DNA of 64,000 bases, taken from assembly GCA_963708575.1 (NCBI GenBank), contig CAVPTB010000003.1, positions 496,001-560,000 on the forward strand. Reading direction: 5' to 3'. Below, in pieces: positions 17,171-26,343 of the stretch (position 1 is its first letter; the number at the start of each line of letters is the position of its first letter). The notes beneath the pieces are model-generated. The model worked only from the letters and a program-made list of their open reading frames with translations. It was not told where the DNA came from and did no database searches. The position numbers were made by a program, and so were the translations under genes. This DNA is from DASVWZ01 sp963708575 (GTDB lineage Bacteria > Acidobacteriota > Terriglobia > Terriglobales > Acidobacteriaceae).

Positions 17171-19849
17171 GTGATGATCTCCCGTTTATTCCGCTCGCTT
17201 GTTCTCGTTGCACTTCTCATTCCTCCGTCTTTAATTGCGCAGTCTTCGACGCAAGCCCAATTGCCAACGCAAACGATTAATGGCTGGCAGATGCAGGACT
17301 CCGCGAAAGTTGTGGGCGAGGCGGCGATCATTTCGACCGCTGCGTTTAAGCCACAGAGTTGGTACACGGCAACAGTGCCGGGCACGGTGCTGACAACGTT
17401 GGTGAACGACGGAGTTTATCCGGAGCCGCTGTATGGCGAGAACATGCGCGCTATTCCGGAGAGCCTGAACAAGACCAGCTATTGGTACCGCACGACGTTT
17501 AGCGTGCCTGCGTTCTACAAAGGGCGGCACACCTGGCTTCATTTCGGAGGCATTAACTATTCGGCACAGATTTGGGTCAACGGCCATCAGGCCGGCAGCA
17601 TGCGAGGCGCTTTTATCCGCGGCGACTTCGATGTCTCTGAGTTCGTAAAGCCGGGACGCCGGGCTGTGTTAGCGGTGCTGGTTGCGCCGCAGCCTCATCC
17701 TGGCGAGCCCCACGAGCATAATGTGGCCAATGGAGTCGGCCAGAACGGCGGCGAGACGGCGATCGACGGTCCGACGTTTCTCTCGACGATCGGTTGGGAC
17801 TGGCTTCCCGCCATTCGCGATCGCGACACAGGCATCTGGCTTCCGGTTACGATGAACGCGACCGGTCCAGTGCTGGTGAAGGATCCTTTCATTACTGCGG
17901 ATCTGTCGGCAACGCATGACAGCGCCGATCTTCACATCTCCGCCACACTCGAGAACAAGTCAGCAAAACCGGTCACTGGTACGCTTACCGGCGTCATTCA
18001 GCTGGAGAACGCACAGAGCCAGCCGCTTAGGTTTCGCAAATCGGTCACCATCGCCGCAAACGGCGCGGAAGCGATCGCGTTCGACAATAAGACCACGCCC
18101 GAGTTGCACCTTTCCGATCCCAAACTGTGGTGGCCGAACGGTTACGGTCCACAGAATCTGTACACGCTTACGCTGCGCTTCGACCTGGGGCCGAAATCTT
18201 CCTCGGACACCAACACGCAACAGTTTGGCATTCGCAAGATCGAGTACCAGGTTGCCGACTCGGAGAACCTCACGCTTTCCGTCAATGGCGTTCGCGTGAT
18301 GGCACGCGGCGGTAACTGGGGTCTCGACGAGGGACTGAAACGGGTGACGCGCGAACGGCTCGACGCGCAGTTCCACATGCACGCGCTGGCGAACTTGAAC
18401 ATCATCCGCAACTGGGTGGGACAAAGCACCAATCCCGACTTTTACGACATGGCCGACAAGTACGGCATTCTGTTGTGGGACGAGTTCTTTCAACCCAACC
18501 CAAACGACGGACCCGATCCAACCGATATTCCAACCTATCTTGCCAACGTCACCGACAAAGTACTTCGATACCGCAACCATCCGGCAATCGCGGTGTGGTG
18601 TGCGCGGAACGAGGGTTATCCGCCGAAGGAACTGGACGACACCTTGAAGGGGCTGATGAGCAAACTTGATCCGACGCGGCTCTACCAATCGAACTCGGCC
18701 GACGGCCGCGGAGTCTCATCGCACGGGCCTTATTACTGGCGGTCGCCGCGCTTCTTTTACGCGTTGAACGAAAGCTTTAAAACAGAGACTGGTTCTGTCT
18801 CGATTCCCACGATCGAGTCAATACAGGGCATGATGCCGCAAAAAGACTGGGAGTCGATCAATGACGACTGGGCGCAGCACGATATGGCGGCGGGTGCGCA
18901 GCGCGGCAACGAGTTCCCAACGTCGCTCGCGGAGCGCTACGGGCACATTCGGAACCTGGCTGACTTCGTCCAGAAGGGGCAGCTTGCAACCTACGAAGCT
19001 TTTCGTGCCATGTATGAAGGGCGAAATTCGCAAATGTTCACCGCGACGAGCGGTGTCATTACCTGGATGAGTCATCCGGCACAGCCCAGCTTCGTTTGGC
19101 AGCTCTACCATTACGATCTCGAACCTAACGCCGCCTTGTACGCGGTGAAAAAGGCCGCGGAAACGATCCATGTGCAGTTCAACGAATCGAATCGCGGCAT
19201 TGAGGTGGTCAATAATCGTCCGGAGGCGCTCACTGGGCTAAACGTCAAACTGCGCGTCTTTCGATTTGACGGCACGCTGGACGAGGAAACGAATTATCCG
19301 GTAGCGCAGGTTCCTGGCAGCAGCACGATTAAGGCGGCCCAGATCGAGGTGAACACGCGCATCACTCCGCTCTATTTCATCAAGCTCGATCTCAATGACG
19401 CGAATGGGAAATTGTTGTCCACGAATTTCTACTGGCAGCATGTGGCGCAAGATCAGTATGACGGCCTGATGGATCTCCCGCGCGTCATGCTCGATGCCGA
19501 GGCCAGCTATCGCGTTGACGGCGACAAAACGATCGTGACCGTAACCCTGCACAACAACACGAGTAACGTCGCTATCCTCTCGCACATGCAACTTCATCAA
19601 AAGAACAGCGGGAAGCGTGTTTTGCCGGTCTTCTACTCGGAAAACTATATTTCGCTGGTGCCGGGAGAATCGTCGACGGTGTCCATTGAGACGGCAACCA
19701 AGGATTTGCAGGGAGATCAACCTCTGGTCGAAGTGGACGGATTCAATGTGGATGTGAAGCCGGTCGATGGGCCGGTATCGATTGCGGCCAATTTGAACGC
19801 GCTGCCTTCACACTGGCCGGCCACGGACATCGTACCGGACAAGAAGTAG
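17171..19849 (+). CDS. Secreted glycoside hydrolase family 2 protein
   Basis: 892 residues with signal peptide 1-23. The GH2 order is visible: an N-terminal jelly-roll sugar-binding domain (YWYRTTFSVPAFY, WLHFGGINYSAQIWVNG), immunoglobulin-like domains, then the catalytic barrel. The candidate acid/base is Glu481 in CARNEGYPP and the candidate nucleophile is Glu549 in IPTIES; the signature LNIIRNWVGQSTNPDFYD precedes them. The overall architecture with C-terminal Ig-like domains resembles exo-beta-glucosaminidases and beta-mannosidases. Export indicates degradation of external polysaccharide such as chitosan or mannan. The choice between these activities cannot be made from sequence alone. 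Intact, own promoter, not in an operon. Confidence 0.88.
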   Translation: MMISRLFRSLVLVALLIPPSLIAQSSTQAQLPTQTINGWQMQDSAKVVGEAAIISTAAFKPQSWYTATVPGTVLTTLVNDGVYPEPLYGENMRAIPESLNKTSYWYRTTFSVPAFYKGRHTWLHFGGINYSAQIWVNGHQAGSMRGAFIRGDFDVSEFVKPGRRAVLAVLVAPQPHPGEPHEHNVANGVGQNGGETAIDGPTFLSTIGWDWLPAIRDRDTGIWLPVTMNATGPVLVKDPFITADLSATHDSADLHISATLENKSAKPVTGTLTGVIQLENAQSQPLRFRKSVTIAANGAEAIAFDNKTTPELHLSDPKLWWPNGYGPQNLYTLTLRFDLGPKSSSDTNTQQFGIRKIEYQVADSENLTLSVNGVRVMARGGNWGLDEGLKRVTRERLDAQFHMHALANLNIIRNWVGQSTNPDFYDMADKYGILLWDEFFQPNPNDGPDPTDIPTYLANVTDKVLRYRNHPAIAVWCARNEGYPPKELDDTLKGLMSKLDPTRLYQSNSADGRGVSSHGPYYWRSPRFFYALNESFKTETGSVSIPTIESIQGMMPQKDWESINDDWAQHDMAAGAQRGNEFPTSLAERYGHIRNLADFVQKGQLATYEAFRAMYEGRNSQMFTATSGVITWMSHPAQPSFVWQLYHYDLEPNAALYAVKKAAETIHVQFNESNRGIEVVNNRPEALTGLNVKLRVFRFDGTLDEETNYPVAQVPGSSTIKAAQIEVNTRITPLYFIKLDLNDANGKLLSTNFYWQHVAQDQYDGLMDLPRVMLDAEASYRVDGDKTIVTVTLHNNTSNVAILSHMQLHQKNSGKRVLPVFYSENYISLVPGESSTVSIETATKDLQGDQPLVEVDGFNVDVKPVDGPVSIAANLNALPSHWPATDIVPDKK

Positions 19850-19870
19850 GTTGAAGCCGATGATTTGTGG

Positions 19871-21187
19871 CTACTGACTGACTTCGAAGGCCACGCCCGC
19901 ACTACTCGATCCGCCGCCAGCCGTGGTGCCATACAGATTGCCGGACGGTTCGATCATTAGATCAGCAGAGGGGGCGCCTCCGTCATTTCCGCCGAGGAAA
20001 CTGTAAAGTATCCGCTCTTTCCACTGCCCGTTCGAACCGCTTGTCAGCTTGAAGACGATGCCGCAGCCACTGCCGCAGCTCGAACCACCGTAAATGGTTG
20101 TGCCGTAGAGGGCGCCAGCCGCGTCCAGGATGAGGCCGGCCCCGGGCCCGCCTCCATCGCCGGGTTTTCCGAAGTTGTGGAGGATCGTCTTTTTCCATTT
20201 GCCGCCAGAAGAACGCGACAGTTGGAAAGCGGTGCCATTACCAGCGGACCCACCGGAATTGGTGGTACTGAAAAGATTGCCGGCGGAATCAGAGATCAAG
20301 TCATAGGGGCTTGCTCCGTCTTTACCTCCCGCGAAGGCATGGAGCACGGCCTCCTTCCACTTGCCGCTCGATTCGCGCGTCAACCGGAAGACGACTCCGC
20401 AACCGAAACCGGCGCAGCCCGACAGATTGCCACCGCCGGACGTGCTGCCATAAACGTTCCCTGCCTTATCCAGAATCACGCCTGCATAAGGAAGTGCTCC
20501 ATCCTTGCCTCCCGTAAAGCGGTGAAGGACCGTTTCCTTCCATTTACCTTTTGCGTCGGGCGTGAGTTCGAAGACGACGCCGTGTCCGGCAGCATCTCCT
20601 CCACTGACGGTGGTTCCGAACAGATTCCCAGCGGTATCGAAAATCAAACGATCAAAAGGCTGCGCACCATCGTTGCCGTTGAAGGCATGGAGCACGCTTT
20701 CCTTCCAGTGTCCGCCCGAAGTCGGGGTAAGCTTGAACACAACTCCACAGCCGGATTCCACACATGGTTTCGCTGACAGGTTTCCGCCCAGTCCTGCGGT
20801 GCCGTAGAGGTTGCCCGATGCGTCAAAGATCAGGCCGGCCGACGGAAACGCTCCATCGCTTCCACCCGAGAAGGTATGAATCACCGTCTCCTTCCACTTG
20901 CCGTTTGAGCCTTGGGTCAATTTGAAAACAATCCCGCACCCAGCCGCGTCGCATACGGTGAGGTCGCCACCTTTCTGGGTCGTGCCGTAGAGATTTCCGG
21001 CAGAGTCGAGCACGAGGGAAGCGTAGGAATTCGCGCCATCCTTTGCGCCGTTAAAGGCGTGTAGCACTTTTTCTTTGGTCGCCGCGTGAGCGGAGGTCAT
21101 CGTGGTCGTCAGGGCAAGGGAGGTGAGAATTCGCACAACCTGGCTGCGCAGCATAAGTCTCCTGATGATGTTTGACGAAGAGCGCAA
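19871..21187 (-). CDS. Secreted GxxDGA-repeat protein (TIGR03803-like)
   Basis: 438 residues. Signal peptide at about 15-36 (VRILTSLALTTTMTSAHA). The rest is a tandem array of about nine units of roughly 40 residues with the pattern LHxFxGGxDGAxPxAGLIxDxAGNLYGTTxxGG followed by GxGCGVVFKLT. This is the repeat of the Gloeobacter/Verrucomicrobia/Acidobacteria family TIGR03803, expected to form a beta-propeller-like or beta-solenoid fold outside the cell. Role unknown; often multicopy. Paired Cys in several units (SGCGVVF) may form disulphides. It converges with the GH2 gene (22 bp gap). Confidence 0.85.
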   Translation of the reverse strand: MRSSSNIIRRLMLRSQVVRILTSLALTTTMTSAHAATKEKVLHAFNGAKDGANSYASLVLDSAGNLYGTTQKGGDLTVCDAAGCGIVFKLTQGSNGKWKETVIHTFSGGSDGAFPSAGLIFDASGNLYGTAGLGGNLSAKPCVESGCGVVFKLTPTSGGHWKESVLHAFNGNDGAQPFDRLIFDTAGNLFGTTVSGGDAAGHGVVFELTPDAKGKWKETVLHRFTGGKDGALPYAGVILDKAGNVYGSTSGGGNLSGCAGFGCGVVFRLTRESSGKWKEAVLHAFAGGKDGASPYDLISDSAGNLFSTTNSGGSAGNGTAFQLSRSSGGKWKKTILHNFGKPGDGGGPGAGLILDAAGALYGTTIYGGSSCGSGCGIVFKLTSGSNGQWKERILYSFLGGNDGGAPSADLMIEPSGNLYGTTAGGGSSSAGVAFEVSQ

Positions 21188-21435
21188 CGACGACTGCGGG
21201 CCAGGGAGGTTGGCGCGTCGCTAGGAGAGAAATGTATCGCGGAATGTGGGAGATGTCCAGGCAACTCCAGGCACTGAGCCGCCTTTGGTCGGACAAACTA
21301 CCCAACAAAGGTATGAGGAAACTTTTCTCTATACATTTGTCAGCGGGACAATTAGCATCGGTGGCCTTGGGGTTGCTGAAGGTCCGCTCTCGCTCCCGCC
21401 TTTAAATCAAAGAGCAACCATTTGTGGGGAAAATT

Positions 21436-22881
21436 ATGAAGCTGTGGCGCATTTTGCCTGCCGCAATTCTGCTCATTGCGGCCTCATCCGGACTTGCCAA
21501 CGCTCAAAAGTGGCAGAAGCTGAAACATCAACCGACATTCCAGACCGATACCGCCCTTCAACTCACCGATGGAACCGTCATGATGCACGAGTACAACTCA
21601 CCGAACTGGTGGCGTCTGACTCCTGACAAAACCGGAAGCTACCTCAACGGCACATGGTCGGCGATGGGCTCGATGCCCTCGAGCTACGCTCCGCTGTACT
21701 TTGCCTCCGCCGTGTTGGCGGACGGCAAGGTGATCGTCGAAGGCGGCGAATACAACTTCCTCAGCCAGGACGAAACCAACCTTGGTGCGATCTACGATCC
21801 CAAGACGAATAAATGGAAGAACGTCGATCCGCCCAGCGGTTGGGCGGAAATCGGAGACTCTCCGGGGATCGTGTTGCCCAACGGCACTTTCATGCTGGGC
21901 CAGAACTTCACTGTGGACACCGTGCTGTTCAATGAGAAAACTCTGAAGTGGACGACAACAGGACCGGGGAAGAAGGACACCTATGCGGAAGAAGGGTGGG
22001 AGTTGCTTCCAGATGGCACGGTTCTAACAGTCGACACTCAGCAAACTCCTAATGCCGAGAAGTATTACAAAGGGAAGTGGATCAGCGCCGGAAACACGAT
22101 CCAGTCGCTCGCCCTGAACTCAGAGGAAGAAACCGGACCCGCGTTGTTGCGACCCGACGGCACAGTGTTTGCGATGGGCGCTAATGGATCGGGTGCGGGA
22201 CATACGGCCATCTACACTCCGCCCGCCAAGCCGAACCAGCCTGGCAAGTGGGTACAAGGCCCGGATTTTCCCAACAACAATGACATGGCTGACGCTCCCG
22301 CGGCGGTGTTGCCGAATGGCAACGTTCTATGCGATACGAGCCCAGGCGTTTTCAATTCTCCGGTGACCTTTTACGAGTTCGACGGGAAGAAGTTCACCAA
22401 AGCGCCTTCCAGCAACAATCCAGGGGCCACCTCGTACAACGGCCGCATGCTGGTGTTGCCGACTGGCCAGATTCTTTTTGCTGTAGCCGACGGTGCGACT
22501 ATTGACGTCGAACTGTACACGGCAAAGGGAACTTACAAGAAAACGTGGGCGCCTACCATCAAGACTGCGCCCAGCAGTATCAGTGGCGGCAGCACTTACA
22601 AGATCTCCGGGACGCAATTTAACGGACTCGGAGCCGGCGCGGCTTACGGCGATGATGGGCAGATGGGCACCAGTTATCCGCTGGTTCGCATCACCAACAC
22701 GGCGTCGGGACACGTGTTCTATGCCAAGACCCACGATCACAGCACGATGGGAGTGGCGACGGGGACGAAGACGGTTTCGACCAACTTCGATGTCCCTTCG
22801 AAAATAGAGACTGGCAAGAGCACGTTGGTGGTCGTCGCTAACGGGATTCCATCGGCCCCGGTGAACGTGACGGTGCAGTAG
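21436..22881 (+). CDS. Secreted kelch/galactose-oxidase-like propeller protein
   Basis: 481 residues from ATG 21436 (MKLWRILPAAILLIAASSGLANA, a clear signal peptide); an upstream in-frame GTG at 21424 is less likely. Kelch-type repeats follow: LYFASAVLADGKVIVEGGEY, AIYDPKTNKWKNVDPP, ILPNG/VLPNGTFMLGQ and WELLPDGTVLTVDTQQTPN. The end has an Ig-like domain (TYKISGTQFNGLGAGAAYGDD). The layout is that of galactose-oxidase-like glyoxal oxidase propellers with a C-terminal DUF1929-type domain, but the Tyr-Cys and His copper ligands are not evident, so enzymatic activity is doubtful. Exported; probably binds or remodels a surface polymer. Followed by a good terminator. Confidence 0.78.
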   Translation: MKLWRILPAAILLIAASSGLANAQKWQKLKHQPTFQTDTALQLTDGTVMMHEYNSPNWWRLTPDKTGSYLNGTWSAMGSMPSSYAPLYFASAVLADGKVIVEGGEYNFLSQDETNLGAIYDPKTNKWKNVDPPSGWAEIGDSPGIVLPNGTFMLGQNFTVDTVLFNEKTLKWTTTGPGKKDTYAEEGWELLPDGTVLTVDTQQTPNAEKYYKGKWISAGNTIQSLALNSEEETGPALLRPDGTVFAMGANGSGAGHTAIYTPPAKPNQPGKWVQGPDFPNNNDMADAPAAVLPNGNVLCDTSPGVFNSPVTFYEFDGKKFTKAPSSNNPGATSYNGRMLVLPTGQILFAVADGATIDVELYTAKGTYKKTWAPTIKTAPSSISGGSTYKISGTQFNGLGAGAAYGDDGQMGTSYPLVRITNTASGHVFYAKTHDHSTMGVATGTKTVSTNFDVPSKIETGKSTLVVVANGIPSAPVNVTVQ

Positions 22882-22906
22882 AAAATTAGAATGCGCGGGA
22901 AACCCG

Positions 22907-22936
22907 AACCCCGGCTTCGGCCGGGGTTTCGTTTTT
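22907..22936 (+). terminator. Rho-independent terminator
   Basis: aaccccgg-cttcgg-ccggggtt is an 8-bp GC-rich stem followed by tcgttttt, 26 bp after the kelch gene stop. Confidence 0.85.
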
Positions 22937-23071
22937 GTGGTACGGAACGCCCAGACTCTTGACTTCCGGCGCGGGTAGCATATAGTTCTCCCGCAGAATT
23001 CTGTGGGGTTGGGGTCCCTACTTATACCGCAGGATCACCATCCGCCAAACTTTATCTTTCTGGAGCTCACT

Positions 23072-23935
23072 ATGAAGACTTCGAAGTTCTTCCTGTATGT
23101 CGCGACGGCAATAAGCGGACTCACGCTCCTGGCACAAGGCGCCGAGCCTGCGAAGTTAAAGTTCACATTCAAGACCGTCACTATCTCGGGCGCGCAGAGC
23201 ACGTCGGTATTCGGAATCAATAATGCCGGTGTGATGGTGGGGTCTTATGTGGATGGAAGCTTCGTCCGTCACGGATTCGAACTTGCCAGCGGCAAAGCTC
23301 AGAAGATAGACGATCCGAATGGCACCGACACTTACTGTTTTGGGATCAACAAGTCAGGAGCGATTGTAGGCTACTATGCCACCACTAATCATGTGGCGCA
23401 GGCGTTCTTGTACAAAGGCGGGAAGTTTACGGACATTAATCCGCCGGGTTCGACGGGATCGCAGGCAATCGGGATTAATGATTCAGGAGTGATCGCGGGG
23501 AACTTCGGCGACTCCGCAGGTTCCCATGGGTTTACGTTCGACGGCAGCAAATTCAAGACAATCGATGTGCCGGGTGCGACCGCAACTTTGGGCGGGGGAA
23601 TCAACAATGCAGGAACGCTCACGCTGGTTTGGATTGATTCCTCAGGAAACGGCGAATCGTCTCTCTACAACGGAAAGAAATTCAAGACCATCGACATTCC
23701 GAACGAAGAGAACTCGGATGCCGGCGGCATCAGTTCAAAAAACGACGTCGTTTATTCGTGGGAGGACGACAGCGAGAACTATGGCGGTGCGCTACTGCAC
23801 GGTGGCAAGTACTACAAATTCGCGGTTCCCAAGAGCACGCGAACCTTCGGATACGGAATCAACGACAAGAGCGTAGTGGTCGGAGCCTTTGTGGACAAGA
23901 CAGGTGTGACGAAGGGATTCCAGGCGACCTACTGA
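23072..23935 (+). CDS. Secreted HAF-repeat protein 1
   Basis: 287 residues from ATG 23072 (MKTSKFFLYVATAISGLTLLAQG, signal peptide). The mature protein is built of about six units of some 40 residues with the core GINNAGVMVGSYVDG and FGINKSGAIVGYYATT, each followed by a HGFxxxxGKxxxID strand. This is the HAF extracellular repeat, named for its conserved His-Ala/Gly-Phe. It is predicted to form a beta-propeller. Function is unknown; likely surface or extracellular. It shares about half its residues with the next gene, so the pair is a tandem duplication. Confidence 0.85.
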   Translation: MKTSKFFLYVATAISGLTLLAQGAEPAKLKFTFKTVTISGAQSTSVFGINNAGVMVGSYVDGSFVRHGFELASGKAQKIDDPNGTDTYCFGINKSGAIVGYYATTNHVAQAFLYKGGKFTDINPPGSTGSQAIGINDSGVIAGNFGDSAGSHGFTFDGSKFKTIDVPGATATLGGGINNAGTLTLVWIDSSGNGESSLYNGKKFKTIDIPNEENSDAGGISSKNDVVYSWEDDSENYGGALLHGGKYYKFAVPKSTRTFGYGINDKSVVVGAFVDKTGVTKGFQATY

Positions 23936-24007
23936 GCGTGCTGAGAACGGCTATTAGCCGGCGGGCGGAATCGTCCGCCGGAACAAGGGTTTGTACAGGA
24001 GCTGGCA

Positions 24008-24880
24008 ATGAACAAGTGCAGGTCGAGCCTTAAATTGGTCGCCACGATTTTCGGAATGGCATTGGCGGTCGTAGCGCAAGATGCGCCGAAATTAACCTTC
24101 AAGTTCAAGAGCATCAACGTAAAGAACGCGCAACAGACGCAGATATTCGGAATCGCGAATTCTGGGGCCATGTTGGGGGCTTTCACCGACAGCGCCGGCA
24201 CGGTGCATGGCTTGCTGTTCGCGAGCGGGAAAGCGAACAAGATCGACGATCCCAACGCGACCAGCGGAACGTTTTGCTACAACATGAATTCCAAGGGAAC
24301 GATCGTGGGTTATTACCTGAATTCCAGCGGGTTGCCGCAGGGGTTCTCGTATAAAAAAGGAAAGTTCACGGATGTCGGTCCAGCGGGGAACGGTTCCTAC
24401 GCCCTGGGTATCAACGACAGCGGAGACATCGTTGGCTTCTACCTGGATTCAAGCAGCGTGGAACACGGGTGGCTCCGCAAAGGCACGAAGTACACCACGC
24501 TGGATGTACCCAAGGCCACATTGACGGGCGCCTGGGGCATCAACAACAAGGGTTCCATCAGCTTGTTTTGGACGGACACCAGCGGGATTTACGAAGGCGC
24601 GCTGTACAACGGAAAAAAGTATAAGACGATCAACGTCCCGGGCGCAGCGCAAAGCATTCCGCACTCCATCAATACCGCAGGGGACATTATCTTCTCCTGG
24701 CTGGACTCGAGTGGCAACTACCATGGTGCGCTGCTGACGGGTGGCAAGTATTACAAGTTCAACGATCCCAAGGGGCCAGACTACACGCGCCCCGCGGGGA
24801 TCAATGACAAGAAAGCAGTGGCGGGATTTTTTACAGCCACGGGACAGACCACTTATCAGGGATTTGAAGCGACGTATTGA
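24008..24880 (+). CDS. Secreted HAF-repeat protein 2
   Basis: 290 residues, paralogue of the gene 72 bp upstream. Signal peptide at 1-22 (LKLVATIFGMALAVVAQ). The repeats have the same phase: FGIANSGAMLGAFTD, YNMNSKGTIVGYYLN, LGINDSGDIVGFYLD, WGINNKGSISLFWTD and SINTAGDIIFSWLDSSG, ending GINDKKAVAGFF. The last segment QGFEATY matches the QGFQATY end of protein 1, confirming whole-gene duplication. Function unknown. No strong terminator separates the two, so co-transcription is possible. Confidence 0.85.
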   Translation: MNKCRSSLKLVATIFGMALAVVAQDAPKLTFKFKSINVKNAQQTQIFGIANSGAMLGAFTDSAGTVHGLLFASGKANKIDDPNATSGTFCYNMNSKGTIVGYYLNSSGLPQGFSYKKGKFTDVGPAGNGSYALGINDSGDIVGFYLDSSSVEHGWLRKGTKYTTLDVPKATLTGAWGINNKGSISLFWTDTSGIYEGALYNGKKYKTINVPGAAQSIPHSINTAGDIIFSWLDSSGNYHGALLTGGKYYKFNDPKGPDYTRPAGINDKKAVAGFFTATGQTTYQGFEATY

Positions 24881-24986
24881 AATTCACTGAGTGGATCGGT
24901 TGGGATACCTCACTCAACGCGGTATCCCGTCGAAAGCAAGCCTGAACGGGGCCACCGGCCAGGATCGTCCCTGGCTTCTTGGAGGA

Positions 24987-25015
24987 AGCGGACGCATCCC
25001 AAAAATGCGTCCGCT
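24987..25015. terminator. Inverted repeat between convergent genes
   Basis: agcggacgcat and atgcgtccgct are a perfect 11-bp inverted repeat with loop cccaaaa. It lies between two convergent genes and would serve as a terminator in both directions, although no long T-run is present. Confidence 0.6.
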
Positions 25016-25043
25016 CCTGCGAAAGGCCTGGTTTGGCTATCGG

Positions 25044-26069
25044 CTAGTTTGTTAGCAGGAAGCCGTGCTGGACACCATTGTTATAGCTTGGACCATAGCC
25101 TCCGGTGATCGCACCATGGTTATTGATGCCGAGTTCCAGCACCCACCCCGATTTGTGAGGAGCGAAAGTCGTGATTTTGCCGGCCGGGGAGCGCACAAAC
25201 CCGATGTAGTCGAGGCCGTTGCCGTCCAGGTAACCACCAGTGATCTCACCCTTGTCGTTGACCACGTAGGCTTGCGTACCCTGCGATCCTTTGGGGTCGA
25301 AGGTGGTGATGGTTCCATCGGCGGCGCGTACAAAGCCATGAAACACGCCGTTGGCATCTACATAGGTGCCGGTGATGACGCCCAGATTGTTGATACCCTG
25401 AGGCTGGGTTCGCGTCGAACCCGGCGCATCGAAGGTTGTAATCTTCCCATTCGCCGCCCGCACGAAGCCGTGGGTATTAGACTGGGAGCCCTCCTCGGCA
25501 TAGCCTGTGACCACTCCCTTGTTGTTAATGAATTGCGGCATGGTCTGCGTCGTGTTCGGAACATTGAAGGTCGTAAACTTGCCCTTGGCCGAACGCAGGA
25601 ACCCGTGAAATGCCTCAGTCTGGTCAGCATAGATGCCCACAATCACACCCTTGGCGTTGATGGATAGGGGTTCGGTCATGGTTGAGCTCGGCACATCAAA
25701 CGTCGTGATCGTTCCGTCGGCTGCCCGGACATAACCGTGCTCATAAAACGCGAACCACTCCCCCGTGATGACGTTCTTGCTGTTGATACTGTTGCCGAAG
25801 GTGTCGGTCGCGCCGGCGACGTTAAAGGTCGTGATGGTCCCATCGGGCGCGCGTAGAATCCCGTGATTCTTCTTGGCGGCGTCCATATACCAACCGGCGA
25901 TATAGCCATTGTTGTTGATGCTGCCGCCGGTGGTTTGCATCGCGTTCTGGACATCGAATGTCTGATAGTGCGCCTTGGCACTCGCGGATACGCTCAACCC
26001 GCCCGCGCACAGAGCCAAGCACAAAACCAGGACTGCGCTTCTTCCAAGCACCGCAAGACGATCCTGCAT
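25044..26069 (-). CDS. Secreted HAF-repeat protein 3
   Basis: 341 residues from ATG 26069 (MQDRLAVLGRSAVLVLCLAL, signal peptide), chosen over an upstream in-frame start at 26252 because of the leader and a cctcc-complement ribosome-binding site at about 26079. The array has repeated units of the form GSINNNGYIAGWYMD plus KNHGILRAPDGTITTFNVAGA; the 'HGFVRAADGTITTFD' module recurs about seven times with near-identical wording. Units are longer and more regular than in the two HAF proteins on the other strand, indicating recent internal duplication. Function unknown; exported. Confidence 0.85.
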   Translation of the reverse strand: MQDRLAVLGRSAVLVLCLALCAGGLSVSASAKAHYQTFDVQNAMQTTGGSINNNGYIAGWYMDAAKKNHGILRAPDGTITTFNVAGATDTFGNSINSKNVITGEWFAFYEHGYVRAADGTITTFDVPSSTMTEPLSINAKGVIVGIYADQTEAFHGFLRSAKGKFTTFNVPNTTQTMPQFINNKGVVTGYAEEGSQSNTHGFVRAANGKITTFDAPGSTRTQPQGINNLGVITGTYVDANGVFHGFVRAADGTITTFDPKGSQGTQAYVVNDKGEITGGYLDGNGLDYIGFVRSPAGKITTFAPHKSGWVLELGINNHGAITGGYGPSYNNGVQHGFLLTN

Positions 26070-26343
26070 AATATGTTCCTCCGCAATCTCCGTACTAACT
26101 TCATTAACTTCAAAAAACGGCACCATTCTATGCTTACCTCGCCAATTCGCAAGCTGTGAAGCAATCTTCACTTGAAGTGCACCGATTTGGGTTTGCGGGC
26201 CGCCCAATTCCCGCGCCGCAAAGCTAATTTGCGGATTTGTTCCGGTTGTCAACGGCTTGTAAAATCTGATCGACGATTGCTGTGTCTTGCCTGGTGGCCG
26301 GGCTTGTTCGACGGATTTTACGTGTCAGTCCTCGGATGGCGGA
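26070..26343. other. Promoter region of the third HAF gene
   Basis: 274 bp upstream of the HAF start and downstream of the BNR gene stop; no coding frame is seen. The A/T-rich part at about 26090-26130 is a plausible promoter but no clear -35/-10 pair was identified. Confidence 0.4.

Noticed and set aside
25065..25667. 200-codon plus-strand frame over HAF protein 3
   Set aside because: Arises from the repetitive antisense of the HAF units; no signal or domain.
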